Below, in pieces: positions 36,742 through 48,518 of a stretch of 64,000 nucleotides of DNA; the first letter of the stretch is position 1; every line of letters begins with the position of its first letter. Below the pieces are notes generated by a model. The model was not told the DNA's origin. It worked only from the letters and a program-made list of their open reading frames with translations, and searched no databases. This DNA comes from CAVTQZ01 sp963737015 (GTDB taxonomy: Bacteria > Actinomycetota > Acidimicrobiia > Acidimicrobiales > UBA8190): the NCBI GenBank assembly GCA_963737015.1, contig CAVTQZ010000001.1, forward strand, positions 992,001-1,056,000. Reading direction: 5' to 3'. The translations under genes were made by a program, and so were the position numbers.

Positions 36742-39700
36742 ATGACGACGACCCAAACTCCCACCGAGACCGCATCTTCGGGCGACTCGTCGAATCCCTC
36801 TTCGCGCCGGGGATACCTGTCACGCCTGCGGCTGCGATTCCACGCGGACAGAGCGCCGGATGCAGACGGCGACAGCGGCAGTCCCAGCGACACCGGTCAC
36901 GGCTGGAGTCGCGTCCGGGATCAGAGGATGCGACGTGCATACGGGCTCGTAGAGCACCTGCTGATCGCCGCGATCGCGTTCGTGCCGGCACTCGTCGTCA
37001 AACCCGGGATCGAGACGTCCGACACGAAGACTTATCTGTACCTCGACCCCGGCCGCTTCCTGCACCAGGTGGCGACCATGTGGGACCCGTCGGTGGCTCT
37101 CGGGACCGTGACCCACGAGTACATCGGATATCTCTTCCCGATGGGGCCCTTCTTCTGGTTCTTCTCGGGGATCGGTGCGCCGGTCTGGGTGGCGCAGCGC
37201 CTGTGGCTGGGCTCGATCCTCTTCGCCGCGGGAGCCGGAACGACGCTTCTCGGGCGGACCTTCAACCTGAGAGCACCGGGGCGCACCGTCGCCGCCCTCG
37301 CGTTCATGCTCTCGCCGTACTTCCTGCAGTACGCGGGACGCATTTCGGTGATCCTCCTGCCATGGGCGGGGCTGCCTTTCATGGTCGCGTTCGCAGCCCG
37401 GGCGCTGCGTCGAGGCGGATGGAGATACCCGGCACTGTTCGCCCTCGTGGTCGCCGCCACGAGCGGCATCAACGCCAGCTCGATCATCTACGTGGCGGTC
37501 GCCCCCGTGCTGTGGCTCGTCTTCGCCGTCGTGGTGCTGCGAGAGACCACATGGGCGAAGGTCGGCACAGCCGCCGCCAAGATGGCGGTCCTCACGGGGC
37601 TCACCTGCCTCTGGTGGGTCGTCGGGCTCGTGGTGGAGGCCGGGTTCGGTGTGGACGTGCTCAGGTACACCGAGACGCTGCCCGCGACCAGCGAGACCTC
37701 GAGCGCTGCAGAGGTGATCCGCGGTCTCGGCTACTGGTACTTCTACGGAGGCGATCGCCTCGGCCCTTGGACGCAGTCAGCGGTCGTGTACACGCAGCAA
37801 CTCTGGTTGCTCGCCGTCTCGTACCTCGTCCCGGTGCTCGCGTTCGTCTCGGCGATCTTCGTCCGCTGGCGCGAGCGCACCTACTTCGTCCTCCTCGTCG
37901 TCGTGGGGATGGTCCTTTCGGTGGGCGCCTACCCGTACACCGACCCCACTCCCGTCGGCGGAGCATTGAAGAGCTTCATGTCTCACACGACAGCCGGTCT
38001 CGCTCTGCGATCGACCGACCGGGCCACTCCGCTCGTCGTCCTCGGTCTTGCGATGTTGCTCGGTGCGGGGATATCTGCGATCCGCGTACGAGTCCCGCTG
38101 ATGAGCGCTGCCGCTGCGCTTCTCGCGACGGCGGCGATCGTGGCCGCCAACCCCGCGCTGTTCAACGGTGATGCCGAGGTCGCCAGCTTCTTCACCCAGC
38201 CGGCCAAGCTGCCCGGCTACGAGATGTCGGCCATCTCGTACCTCAACTCCACGCACCCGGGTACGAGGGTGCTCTCGATACCGGGAGACAATTTCGCCTC
38301 GTACCGCTGGGGCGACACGGTCGACACGCCGCAACCGGCGTTCCTCAACCGTCCGTTCGTCACACGCGAGCAGCAGATCATGGGCTCGATCGCAACGGCT
38401 GACACCTTGTTCGCGACGGACAACCCGATTCAGTCGGGGACCGAGCAATGGGACTCGCTCGCCCCGATGGCGCGCCTCATGAGTGCAGGGGACCTCCTGG
38501 TCGAGTACGACCAGCGCTACGAGCACTATGGGGTGCCCGACCCTCAGGTACTCGCATCCGAGCTGTCCACCACGCCGGCGGGCCTGTCGGGCCCCGTCAC
38601 CTTCGGGTCACCGCGTCCGAACGTCTCGAGCTATGCGGACGTAGACGGCCGGCTGGTCTCCCTGACACCGGCGCAGAGCAACTCGTGGCCGTCGCCGCTC
38701 GTCGACTACACGGTCGACGACCCTCGTCCCATCACCCGCGCGGAGTCGGATGCCGGTTCCATTCTCGTGGCGGGGGACGCGACGGCCCTCGAGGAGATGG
38801 CGGGCCTCGGCATGCTGGACACCGACAGTGCCATCTACTACTCGGGGAGCCTCGACGAGAACCCCCAGGAGCTTCAGCGGTTGGTGGCTGACGGCGCCTC
38901 GCTCGTACTGACCGACACGAATCGCAAACAGGCCTTTCGCTGGGACACCATCACGGCGAACTCCGGGTCCACGGAGACCCCCTCGCAGGACACCGCAGGA
39001 AGCGACCCGAGCGATTTCCCGATCGAGCTGTTTCCCGGGCGCGCCCGGAAATGCGAAGACGACCGCCTCCTACGTCGGCGCTGTGAACGTCACCGCTTCC
39101 TCCTACGGAAATCCCGTCTCGTACACGCCCGAATCCAGCGCTTATGGCGCGATCGACGGCAACGTCGACACGAGCTGGAACACCGGAACTCTCATGTCGG
39201 ATCCGGTCGGGCAATGGTGGCAGGTCTCGTTCGCAAATCGTGTGTCGGCCAACCAGGTGAACCTGGTTCAGCGTCAGAACGGCGTCATCTCCCGCTGGAT
39301 AACGAAGGTCACCTTGAGCTTCGACGGTGTGCGCTCGGAGACCGTCGACCTCGGTCCTTCTTCGCGGACGACCACCGGTCAGGTAGTCACTTTTCCTGCG
39401 CGGCATTTCAAGACATTGCGCGTCACTATCGACTCGACGAGCGACGACCACATGTCACCGGCCTCGGCAACGGGCGTCGGTTTCGCCGAGGTGGAGATCC
39501 CCGGGCAGCACGTCACCCAGGTGGTCCAGATGCCGAGCGACCTTCTCGACGCCGCCGGAAGCTCCTCTCTCGGCAACCGGCTGACGGTCGTCATGTCGCG
39601 CGACAGGGTGTCGGGTTACTCCACGCCCGTCCGAAGCGATCCCGAGACGAGCATCTCGCGCGAGTTCTACCTACCGACCGCGCGGTCATTCTCGTTGTCG

Positions 39701-41473
39701 GGTGGTGCCAGTCTCTCGAGCCTCATACCCGACGACGAGATCGACCGTCTCGTGGGTAGGCCGACCTTGAACGACGGAGGGATCGAGGCCTACTCGAAGA
39801 GCCGGTTGCCCGGAGATCTGGCGGCCAATGCTTCGGCTGCGGCCGACGGAGACAACTCCACCGTCTGGCAACCGGGCTTCGGCTCTCAATACCAAGAGGG
39901 CGACTGGCTGGAGTACGACCTCGCGCGGCCGGTCACGTTCGGGGACCTCACCCTGGCGATAGTCGCGGACCACCGGCATTCGGTTCCCACGTCGGTCACA
40001 GTGAGCACGGAGAACGGCAGTCGCGCAGTCGAGTTGCCGCATGTGGCCGATCAAGGGTCTGCGGGCTCGGTCGTGACGGTTCCGTTGAGCTTTCCTGCGC
40101 TCGCCGGCCGAGACATTCGCATCACCGTCACCGGTGTGCGCCAGGAGAGCACGACCAATTTCTATGCGCCCACCCCGGTAGCCCTTCCGCTCGGGATCGC
40201 AGAGGTGGGTATTCCAGGGGTGACCGCCGCGGCTGTTCCTCCCGCGCTTCCCGGTTCGTGCCAGTCGAACCTGATCACGATCGACGCTCGACCCGTGAGT
40301 GTTCGAATCGCAGGCCCGGCGGCTACCGCACTAGACGGGGGCGAGGTCTCTTTGGTGCCGTGCGGGCCCGACGCGGCGGGGATCACCCTCGGACCCGGTG
40401 ACCACGTGGTCCAGACGGCGCTCGGCCATTCGACGGCCACGGGATGGGAAATCGACGACTTGACGCTCGATTCGGCCGCCGGCGGAGCGCCCGAGGCGAC
40501 GGCCGCGACGGCGGCGGTGTCTTCGGGGCCGGTGGCGCTGCCGGCCACACAGCCAGGGCCGGCGCCGGATGTCTCTGTGATCGCGGAGTCGGACACGAGG
40601 CAGAACCTGAGCGTCTCCGGCGCGAGGGGTCCCTTCGAGCTGGTCCTAGGCGAGAGCTCGAACGCCGGTTGGACAGCTCGGGCCTCGTCGGGGGCGACGG
40701 GAAAGAGCGTGGACCTCGGCAAGCCGCAGCTCGTCGACGGGTTCGCGAACGGTTGGCAAGTGACACGAGCAGACCTGCGACAGCTCGGTGTAGCGCAGGG
40801 AGCGACATTCGACGTGTCCGTGGACTGGACCCCGCAGAGCTGGGTCTGGGTCGCTCTCGTGATATCGGGTGCCGCGCTCTTTCTATGTGTCTTGCTTGCC
40901 GTGGTGGGAAAGCGCCAGCGGATGTGGCTGGCGAGGCGCTTCGGACTCTTTCTCGAAGGCGTCCTCGGTCACGTCTTCAAGCGGCCGAAGCATTCCGCAC
41001 ACAGGGCCGCCGGGGGCGTCATCGAGGGCGGGTCGACCGAGGACGGCCCGGAAGAGTCCGAGATCATCTCAACCGACCCGATCGCGCCGGTGCTCGCTTC
41101 CCCGATCAACGACGTAGGCAGGCGTCCGAGGGTGTGGATCGTCCTCATCGTCTCGGTGCTGACGGGGCTCGTCGTAGGGGCTGTCACGACTCCGGCGGCG
41201 GGCGCCGTGGCTTTGGGAGTCGCGGCCGCGGCGATCTTCTTCCGCAGGGCGCGGGGTCTCGCGACGCTTGCCGCAGTCGGATTCATCGTGGCAGCAGGAG
41301 CGAACGTGGTATCCGGCCAGGTGACGCACGCTCTACCCGAGAGCTCGAACTGGCCGGCCGCTTTCCGCACGGCCGGCTGGCTCACGTGGTTCGCGGTGGT
41401 ATCGCTCGGAGTGGACGCAGTCGTAACCAGTGCACGCCGGAGGCGTCCCAAGCGGGCTCCTGAACGGCCCTGA
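36742..41473 (+). pseudogene. AftD-like alpha-(1->3)-arabinofuranosyltransferase, one frameshift
   Basis: A roughly 1,575-residue membrane enzyme. The N-terminal half is a GT-C fold with about a dozen helices, beginning LIAAIAFVPALVVKPGIETSD and TKTYLYLDPGRFLHQVATMW, with the periplasmic PGDNFASYRWGDTVDTPQPAF further on. After a break near 39045 come F5/8-type (discoidin) carbohydrate-binding domains with GAIDGNVDTSWNTGT and ADGDNSTVWQPGFGS, and a final bundle of C-terminal helices. This matches AftD, which adds arabinofuranose to cell-wall arabinan in mycobacteria. The glycan made here is unknown. The extra base lies in a GGGCGCGCCC palindrome. Confidence 0.75.
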
Positions 41474-41490
41474 GCGAGGCCCCCTTGCGC

Positions 41491-42816
41491 CTACCGGTCT
41501 CTGCGGTGGGTCTCCCTGGAGACGAATCGAGGGGCGCGTCGCTCACGCGCCTGCGCTTGGCCGACGAGAGCCCTCAGGGTCGATGCCGCGGTCGCATCCC
41601 ATGTGTAACGAAGAGCGTGCTCCCGCGCGGCGCTGCCCATCCTGCGGCGAAGCTCTGCGTCCGCGATCATGCGTGACATCGCCGCGGCGAATTGCTCGGC
41701 TCCGTCGGCCAGGAGGCCCGTTTCCCCATCGAGGACCGCGTCGCGGTGGCCTGCGATCCGTGAGGCGACGCCCGGGGTCCCGCAGGCGCCCGCTTCGGTG
41801 AGGGTCATGCCCCATCCCTCCCTTTGAGAGGTCGAAGCCACCATCCACGCCTCGCGATAGAGGGACCGAAGCGCCGCGTCCTCGAGACGACCGGGAAGAT
41901 CCAGCCAATCGACGGCATCCGCCTCCCGGCGCATCGCCTCGAGGCGGTCACGCTCGTAACCCTCCCCGACGATCACCGCCCGGAGGCTCGGATGTTCCTT
42001 GCGGGCAAGGCACAGTGCCTCGATCAAGAGGTCGAAGCGCTTGACGGGAACGAGACGCCCCACGGCCACGACGAGCGGGTCGTTCGAACGAGATCCGCCC
42101 GGCGTGAAGGACGGGTCGACGCCCGGAGCCACGACTCGGACCCGGCGCGCCGGAAGGTGAAGCATCGAGACGATCTCGTCACGCGACGACTCCGACAGCG
42201 TCACGACGGCGCTGCGGCGGTAGAGCAAGGGAGCGATCGTGGACTCGATGGTGTTCCCGAGTGCCGCCATCGATCCCGGAAGCACCATCTTCCACATCTC
42301 CGCGTGGACGTGATGGAGGAACACGATGCTCGGTCCCCGGAACCATAGAGGTGAGAAGAAAGGCATGCCGTTCCATACTTCGACCAGTGCGTCGCTGCGC
42401 CGACGAGAGCGCATTCCGTCCCACGCGACCGCCGGGAACACGAGGTACCGCCCGTTGCGACGTACCACGTGATAACCGCAACGCTCCGTGAGTGCGGAGC
42501 GCCCCGCGACCGCAGACGACCTGAAGGTCACGTCGAGCCCTGCCTGCGCCCAAGCCGAGGCGATGCGATGTGAATGGAGCTCCGACCCGCCAGCCTCGGG
42601 GTCGTCGAGATCGCGCCATGCAACGAGCTGGACGCTCTTGATTCCCGCCCGGTGGGCGTCGGCCACGAGCTGTGCGCACTCATCCGGAGGATGCCGTCGC
42701 GGCGCGGTCGCGGGCGGGGGCTCCCCGAGGTCGAACCGCCGCAACGTAGAGAGGGATTCGAAAGGCGCCCCGTCCTCGTAATCCTCGGGCTCCGCGAAGT
42801 CCTCGGCGGCCCTCAT
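41491..42816 (-). CDS. GT4-family glycosyltransferase
   Basis: A 441-residue GT-B enzyme. It has an N-terminal acidic leader, then VQLVAWRDLDDPEAGGSELH with the G-G-S/A-E loop of GT4 and VFLHHVHAEMWKMVLPG. The C-terminal domain has VVAVGRLVPVKRFDLLIEAL, then ASTSQREGWGMTLTEAGACG with the E-x7-E donor-binding motif. The ATG at 42816 overlaps the flippase stop (ATGA). It probably adds a sugar to the lipid-linked glycan of this cluster. Donor and acceptor are unknown. Confidence 0.88.
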   Translation of the reverse strand: MRAAEDFAEPEDYEDGAPFESLSTLRRFDLGEPPPATAPRRHPPDECAQLVADAHRAGIKSVQLVAWRDLDDPEAGGSELHSHRIASAWAQAGLDVTFRSSAVAGRSALTERCGYHVVRRNGRYLVFPAVAWDGMRSRRRSDALVEVWNGMPFFSPLWFRGPSIVFLHHVHAEMWKMVLPGSMAALGNTIESTIAPLLYRRSAVVTLSESSRDEIVSMLHLPARRVRVVAPGVDPSFTPGGSRSNDPLVVAVGRLVPVKRFDLLIEALCLARKEHPSLRAVIVGEGYERDRLEAMRREADAVDWLDLPGRLEDAALRSLYREAWMVASTSQREGWGMTLTEAGACGTPGVASRIAGHRDAVLDGETGLLADGAEQFAAAMSRMIADAELRRRMGSAAREHALRYTWDATAASTLRALVGQAQARERRAPRFVSRETHRRDR

Positions 42817-44427
42817 GTGACGAATCGTCCTTCCAGCGATCGAGATGACCTGCGCGTGTGGGTAAGGGCGAAGGCGAACGCGGTCGCGGCTGCGAGCAGA
42901 CCCTGCACGGCCAAGTCCGCCGTCGCTGTTGCATGGGGCTTTCCGTGGGCTGTGGACAAGACGAAGGTCGCCACCACCGCCCCGACGAGAAGAAGGCCAC
43001 CTATCCAGCGCTGTCCCGACGCCAGCAGGTAGAGAGTGAGGATCACGGTGAGGCTCAAGAAGACCATCGCCAGGGCGAGGAACCCGAAGGCCGAATGAGC
43101 TGACACGTATCGGGCCGAGAACACGAGCGACAAGAGGCGTTGCGGGAACGCCACCGCGGCCACGATGAGCGCTGTGCCCGGCACGGCCAAGACGAGCAGC
43201 GTCACCAACAGCTGTCGTAACGCATGGTTGCCACGGTGCCATTCGATGGCAGCCTCGGGCAGCAGATAGCCACCGAGCGCCGTGGCCCCGAACACGAGGG
43301 CCTTGCTGGCGACGGAGATCGCGGCATACGGACCGGAGAACCTCGGCGCCTCTCGCCCGAGGACGATCACGTCCACGTTCTGGAGATACGCGAGGAGCGC
43401 CATCGCGAACAGGGCACTGCCCACTTCCACGAAGATCCGCCCGGTGCGGAGCCGCCCCGCGCCGCGGCGCGCGTTCAGGCCCCGCATCCCCTTCACGGGT
43501 CTCGTGAGATCCTGTTCGATTCGGAACCGGGTCGCCGTGCCGCGGCCGTCCGAGAATCGCCAGCTCCGGTTGGCGGTGACCCTTGCATGCGCGGCCGTCA
43601 GAACCTCCGCGACGAGGATCCCCCATGCAGCTCCTGTGACACCGAGCCCTGCACCGACCAGACACAACACGCACAGCGTGCGGACCCCCCCTTCGACCAC
43701 GAGGTTGGCCGAGAGGGTGCGGTACGCCTGCCGGGCCTGGAGAAGCCCACGATCGATGCACAGAAGGACCCACGCCGATCCGGCGGCGACCGCAGCGAAA
43801 ACCCCTAGCGGCGCAGGGATCGAAAGAGCATGTGCCAGTTCCCCGCGTGCAGCGAAAGCCGCCACACACACGAGACACAGAACCGTCGTGGCACGACCGC
43901 GCACCCGATGGGCCCACCCGGCGACGGCACCCACGTCGGCGTTCACCACCGTGGCCGTCGCCGCGTCGGACCACCGCCACGACTACTGCGGTGCCCGGCA
44001 TCGATACGACCAGGAAGACACTCGTCAGCTGCGCGAGCGCGCCATATCCGCGTGTGGTGAGCAGCCGGGCCACGAGCAGGGTGACCACCACGTTCGCGCC
44101 GTTGGCCAGGAAGCCGGCGATCGCGACGGGGCCCGCGTCCCGAAAACCGGAAACGAGACCTGCGGCATGCGGACGCGAGAACCCGGGACGTCCGCTGCGT
44201 AGTCCGTCCTTGGCCACCGGCTCCGCAGGGAGCTCGGTGCGAGGCTCGGGTGTAGGGCGCGGCGCCAGCGCCAGACCTCCCGGCGGGGCCTCCAACGAGA
44301 TTTCTACAGGCTCGACCTGGAGGGGTTCGTGATCCTGGTCGACGGCGTCGCCGAAAGTCACCGCCCCCTGGTGCTCCAGCATCCCAGCCACGCTAGCGCC
44401 GGCCCCCTCAGGACCTGCTGCTTTCAT
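42813..44427 (-). pseudogene. polysaccharide flippase (Wzx/MATE-type), one frameshift
   Basis: The first frame has a long polar N-terminus, then VAIAGFLANGANVVVTLLVA and LTSVFLVVSMPGTAVVVAVV, the first helices of a Wzx-type transporter. It breaks near 43960. The second frame carries the remaining helices, including GVFAAVAAGSAWVLLCIDRG, LVVEGGVRTLCVLCLVGAGL and a last bundle, ending RSSRSLEGRFVT. The total is about 535 residues. It would flip undecaprenyl-linked glycan across the membrane. It sits between an O-acyltransferase and the GT4 gene. Confidence 0.75.
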
Positions 44428-44493
44428 GACCTGCGGATTCGAGAGGCACCCTTGCGCCGCTGACCCGATGACCGGCTCGGGGCCGGGAAATCG

Positions 44494-46485
44494 TCATCGG
44501 TTGTCGCTTCGCGTGCCGCTTCGTGACTCGTCGTGGGAGAAGCCGAGCGCGACCAGCCGAGGAAGGACGCTGTGCTGGAGCAGCAGGCCTCCTTCTACCG
44601 AGACGTGGACACCGTCGGGCCATCGGACATCCACTCCGTCGACCTCTTGTGCGTAATGGCCGTCGGGGTCGAGCAGCGTGTTCAGGTCGATGAGTGAAAC
44701 CTCATGAGGGTCGGACCACGCTATGCGCCGCAACAAATTGTTGTAGGCGTCGACGCGCGAGGGAAGGTTCTCCGGGAACACGGATCCGTCGGAGGCCTCG
44801 ACCGGCGGGTCGGAGTAGGGCATCGTGAGAAGCACGACGGACGCTCCCTCCGACGATAGGACCCGCACCATGTCCTGCAGCTCGGCGGTGAGGTGCGTGT
44901 TCCAGTCTGCATCCCCGATGTGGGTCCAGTGGCCGTCATAGAACCGGTTCATGATCTCCCAGCGCCCCAGGAGCACCGTCACCACGTCGGGGTCGTAGCG
45001 ACGCACGAGCTTCGCCCAATCCCCTCGCCATCCTCTGCAGTTATCGGAAGCCTTGACCCTTTGGCCTTCGAACTCGATCGTCTCTCCGGGGTCGAGGTCG
45101 CATGCGAGCTGTGTTCCCTGCCCTGTGCCCTTTGCCGTGACGAACTCGACGCCATAGTTCCGGGAGTAATACGAGAGACCCATGAAGAGAGTCAGGGCGA
45201 CCGAATCGCCGACCATGAGCGACAGGACCGGGTGATTCCTCGTCAGGGCAGGGCGGTACGGAGTCGCGGTTGCGGGACGAGTTGCTCTCGCCAGGGAGGC
45301 TCCGGCGGGCGCCGGCCCGACGCTCACGACCATCACCGCGCCGCTCACCGCAACGGCCGCCGCCAAGAAAGCGGTTGCCGGTGCTCGCCAGGATCTGAAC
45401 AGGCGCCCTTCTCTGACCGGCTTCTCCAAGAGCTCGAACGAGGTGGTCGCCGCGGTGAAAGTAAGGGCGAGCCGTGCGAGAAGAAGCTCCGGGCCGGAAA
45501 GACCGGTGTGCGCGTGGTCGAGAATCAACGCGGCTGGCCAGTGATAGAGGTACACGCCGTACGAGATCCGTCCGACGTAGCGCAAAGGCCGAAGCGAAAA
45601 AGCCTTGCCAAAGAACGATTCAGGGACGGTGATCACCGCCAATAACACGAGGGCGACGGCGACGGCGACGAGGAAGAAGCCCCCTTCGTAAAGGAAGGAG
45701 CCCTGTCCGTTCGTCGCGTGGAACGCCCAGCCGACGAATCCTGCGCCGGCGAGCCCCAGAAGAAGAATGGCCCCCCTCCTGCCCCTCGAGCGGCTCCAGC
45801 GTTCCGGTAGCGCACGCCACTGCGAAGCCGCTCCGATCGCGCCCAGGAACGAGCCGACCAGCAACGCCTGCACGCGTGTGTCGGAGCCGTAGTAGAGCCG
45901 GTCGAGGGAGAAGCCCGCAGCGTGCATCGAGACCATGAGCACCGCAGATGCCACCGCTCCGACGGCCGCTGTGCGCGCCAGCGCCACTCTCCCGTAGCGC
46001 CTGAGAACGACGAGCGCAACCACCGGCCAGATCAGGTAGTACTGCTCCTCCACGCCGAGGGTCCACGTGTGGAGCAAAGGCGAGGGCGCAGACGCGTGTG
46101 CGAAGTAACCCTGGCCCGAGAATATGAAATGCCAATTGGCGACGTAGAAGATCGTCGACAGTTCGTCCCCTCTTATCGCCGACAAATCGAGTTGGGCGGC
46201 GTCGAATCGGGCGTACAGCACGACCGCAACCAGGAGGACGAACAGAGCCGGGAACAGACGTCTCGCCCGGCGCGTCCAGAACGCACCGAGACCGATGGCA
46301 CCGGTGCGCTCGCGCTCGCGGACCAGGAGCGAAGTGATCAGGTATCCCGAGAGCACGAAGAACACGTCTACGCCGAGGGACCCACCCCCCATCCCGGGTG
46401 CTCCGAAATGGAAGGCGAGCACCGCCAGAACCGCGAAGGCGCGTATTCCGTCGAGCCCTGCGGTCCGCGAGGAGGGCACCGTCAC
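44494..46485 (-). CDS. OafA-type acyltransferase with C-terminal SGNH domain
   Basis: A 663-residue protein: an acyltransferase-3 membrane domain, then a periplasmic SGNH hydrolase-like domain. The first part has LDGIRAFAVLAVLAFHFG, SLGVDVFFVLSGYLITSLL, HTWTLGVEEQYYLIWPVVAL and ISYGVYLYHWPAALILD. The second has LSLMVGDSVALTLFMGL (the GDS block), VVTVLLGRWEIMNRFYDG and DLNTLLDPDGHY, with WPDGVHVSVEGG carrying the D-x-x-H. Such proteins O-acetylate surface glycans using cytoplasmic acetyl-CoA. The GTG at 46485 overlaps the upstream stop (GTGA). Confidence 0.88.
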   Translation of the reverse strand: MTVPSSRTAGLDGIRAFAVLAVLAFHFGAPGMGGGSLGVDVFFVLSGYLITSLLVRERERTGAIGLGAFWTRRARRLFPALFVLLVAVVLYARFDAAQLDLSAIRGDELSTIFYVANWHFIFSGQGYFAHASAPSPLLHTWTLGVEEQYYLIWPVVALVVLRRYGRVALARTAAVGAVASAVLMVSMHAAGFSLDRLYYGSDTRVQALLVGSFLGAIGAASQWRALPERWSRSRGRRGAILLLGLAGAGFVGWAFHATNGQGSFLYEGGFFLVAVAVALVLLAVITVPESFFGKAFSLRPLRYVGRISYGVYLYHWPAALILDHAHTGLSGPELLLARLALTFTAATTSFELLEKPVREGRLFRSWRAPATAFLAAAVAVSGAVMVVSVGPAPAGASLARATRPATATPYRPALTRNHPVLSLMVGDSVALTLFMGLSYYSRNYGVEFVTAKGTGQGTQLACDLDPGETIEFEGQRVKASDNCRGWRGDWAKLVRRYDPDVVTVLLGRWEIMNRFYDGHWTHIGDADWNTHLTAELQDMVRVLSSEGASVVLLTMPYSDPPVEASDGSVFPENLPSRVDAYNNLLRRIAWSDPHEVSLIDLNTLLDPDGHYAQEVDGVDVRWPDGVHVSVEGGLLLQHSVLPRLVALGFSHDESRSGTRSDNR

Positions 46486-48517
46486 GATCGATCGGTGGCG
46501 TTTTCGAGCACGCACTCGGGTACCGCGAGGGCGACGCGCGAGTCGTACGAAGAATCGGTGGCAGTCGACGTGTGGGAAGCCGGCACGCACGAGCTCAGTG
46601 CGTTCGGCGAGAGGCCGAGCGGCGACCTGTTCCCCAATCCGTGCCAGACCCAGGCACCATCCTCGTAACGGGGAAGGCGCCCGAGCACGGCAGTGAAGAA
46701 GCCCACGGCGTAGATCGGGTCCCGTCCGACAGGTGTCACGACCACGACGTCCACTGAGCGGCGGACGAGCGTCGACCGGACCATCGTCACGGTGTTGCGG
46801 TTCGCCTGAGGAAGTTGGCTTCCCAAGCCGAGTGACAGATCGTCGAGGACCACCTCCGTCCCCTTGAACGGAGAGACCGCGGAGCTGCTGCGTCCGTTCG
46901 CTCCGGGGACGATCGCGTATCCGCTGACTATCCGAAAGCGAAGATCGTCTTCGGCCTCCCAAGCCATGGCCTGCGAGAGGCCCGAGGACGGATAGGGATA
47001 GGTGAGGACGGTGGTCCCAGGCTTGAGGTGCCTGGCGGCATCCTTGAACCACTGCGGGACGGGAGACCGGTGCAAGGTGAACGGCAGCGAGTAGGAGACT
47101 CCTATGGGCACGATCGTGGCCGCTGTGGCAGCCGTCAACAGGGTTCCGAGGATCACGGTGTTCCGAGGCCGACTCCTCGGCAGTGAAAGAAGGTGCATCG
47201 ATCTGCGCCGATCGGTCACGGTCCGGGCGAAAATCCACAAACAATCCGCGGAGATCGCCAGGAGCATCGCCGCCGCGAAGACGGCAAGAGCGGAGAATCG
47301 AACGGGGATGATCTGGCCGAAGGGCGGAATGTGCCAGATGGCGTGGAAGGGAAGCCAGATCCTGTCTGTTGAAGCACTCCGCGGAACGAGATACGGCCCG
47401 AGCGACAAGGACCAAGCGGCAACGGCGATTACGAGCATCACGATCCCGAGCCGGTTGCGCGCCCACAGAATGGCGCCGAGTGCGATGAACAAGAGGACGC
47501 CTATGCCGAGGAAGGTCACCGGAGGCCCGGCTGGGCCGTAATACCCGGAGAGCTGGAGCAGCGCGGCGCTGTGGTTCACCCCGGGGCCGGCACTCACTAT
47601 CCCCGAGGCGGCGCCACCGAATCCCGGTGTTCCGGGCCATGCAAGCCCGACCACCCGCCTCGGTCCCGCGAACGTGAACCACAGCGGATAGGCGAGCAGG
47701 ATGCCGGCCACGACGGCTGCCGACGCGAATCCGGTCGCGACCTCCCGCCGGAGCTCCCGGGCCCGACGGGGGGCGACGAGCGCGCAGCACAGCACCGCCG
47801 CGGCTCCGACGACGATCGACATTGCGAGCAGCTCGGTTCCCGTGAAGAACTGCAGAACCGTCAGCAGACCGAGAGCAGCGCCGTTGACGGCAGGTCTTCG
47901 TCTGCGCGTCACGAACAAGTCATGAAGGCACAAAAAGACGAGCGGTGGGTAGAACGCCCACAACAGGAAGAAGTGCCCGATGGGTTCGCTCGCCACGATC
48001 GACGGCGAGAATCCGTAGAGAGCGGCGGCGATCACCTGCCCCGGGACGAAGGTGGTGACCTTGCGCAACGCGAGGAACATGCACCATCCCGAGAGGACAG
48101 GGGCGACCGTGACCGCGACGTTGAAGCTGGCGATAGGCCCCCAGATCCAGGTGACCGGGGCCAGAAGGAGCGCGAAAGCGATCGACGAGGTGTTCACGAG
48201 CATGTTGGCTCCCCCTGTCCGGCGAAGATCGCGTTCGACAGAAAAGGGTTGTGCAGATGCGCGATCGCCCACGGGGTCCAGGCCAGGTACCACACCTCTT
48301 CGGCAGGATCGCCGCAGTTGCATGTCAAGGTCGAAGTGGGATGTCCAGTGATCCAGACGTGCCACCACATGAACACCGAGATCAGGAGGAAGGCCCCTAC
48401 CAAGCCCACGTGAAGCGCGACTAGCCGCCGACGAGAGGTGGTGTGTCGTGTTATCTGGCTCGGGCTGTCACGTCCGTGCGGTTTCGAAGTGCGTCTCGTC
48501 GCCGGAACGGGCGACAC
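46482..48517 (-). pseudogene. YfhO-like / GT-C-type multipass membrane protein, one frameshift
   Basis: A polytopic protein of about 675 residues. The first frame (GTG at 48517) has LVGAFLLISVFMWWHVWITG and EEVWYLAWTPWAIAHLHNPF. The second, after a C5 run at 48210-48215, begins ANMLVNTSSIAFALLLAPVT and continues with helices such as GIVMLVIAVAAWSLSLGPYL. It ends in a soluble periplasmic region with PGTTVLTYPYPSSGLSQAM. This layout fits GT-C-type glycosyltransferases or YfhO-like proteins. The break at a homopolymer suggests a sequencing indel. It is coupled to the acyltransferases on both sides. Confidence 0.65.
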
Positions 48518-48518
48518 G

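Noticed and set aside
42817..44427. Flippase-GT4 fusion protein of 978 residues
   Set aside because: The apparent fusion arises because a frameshift moves the flippase into another frame while the first frame stays open. The flippase stop and GT4 start (ATGA) are intact.
46485..47790. N-terminal extension of the acyltransferase as one 1,098-residue protein
   Set aside because: The upstream part is a shadow of the YfhO-like gene. The GTG at 46485 overlaps the previous stop and begins the family's first helix.
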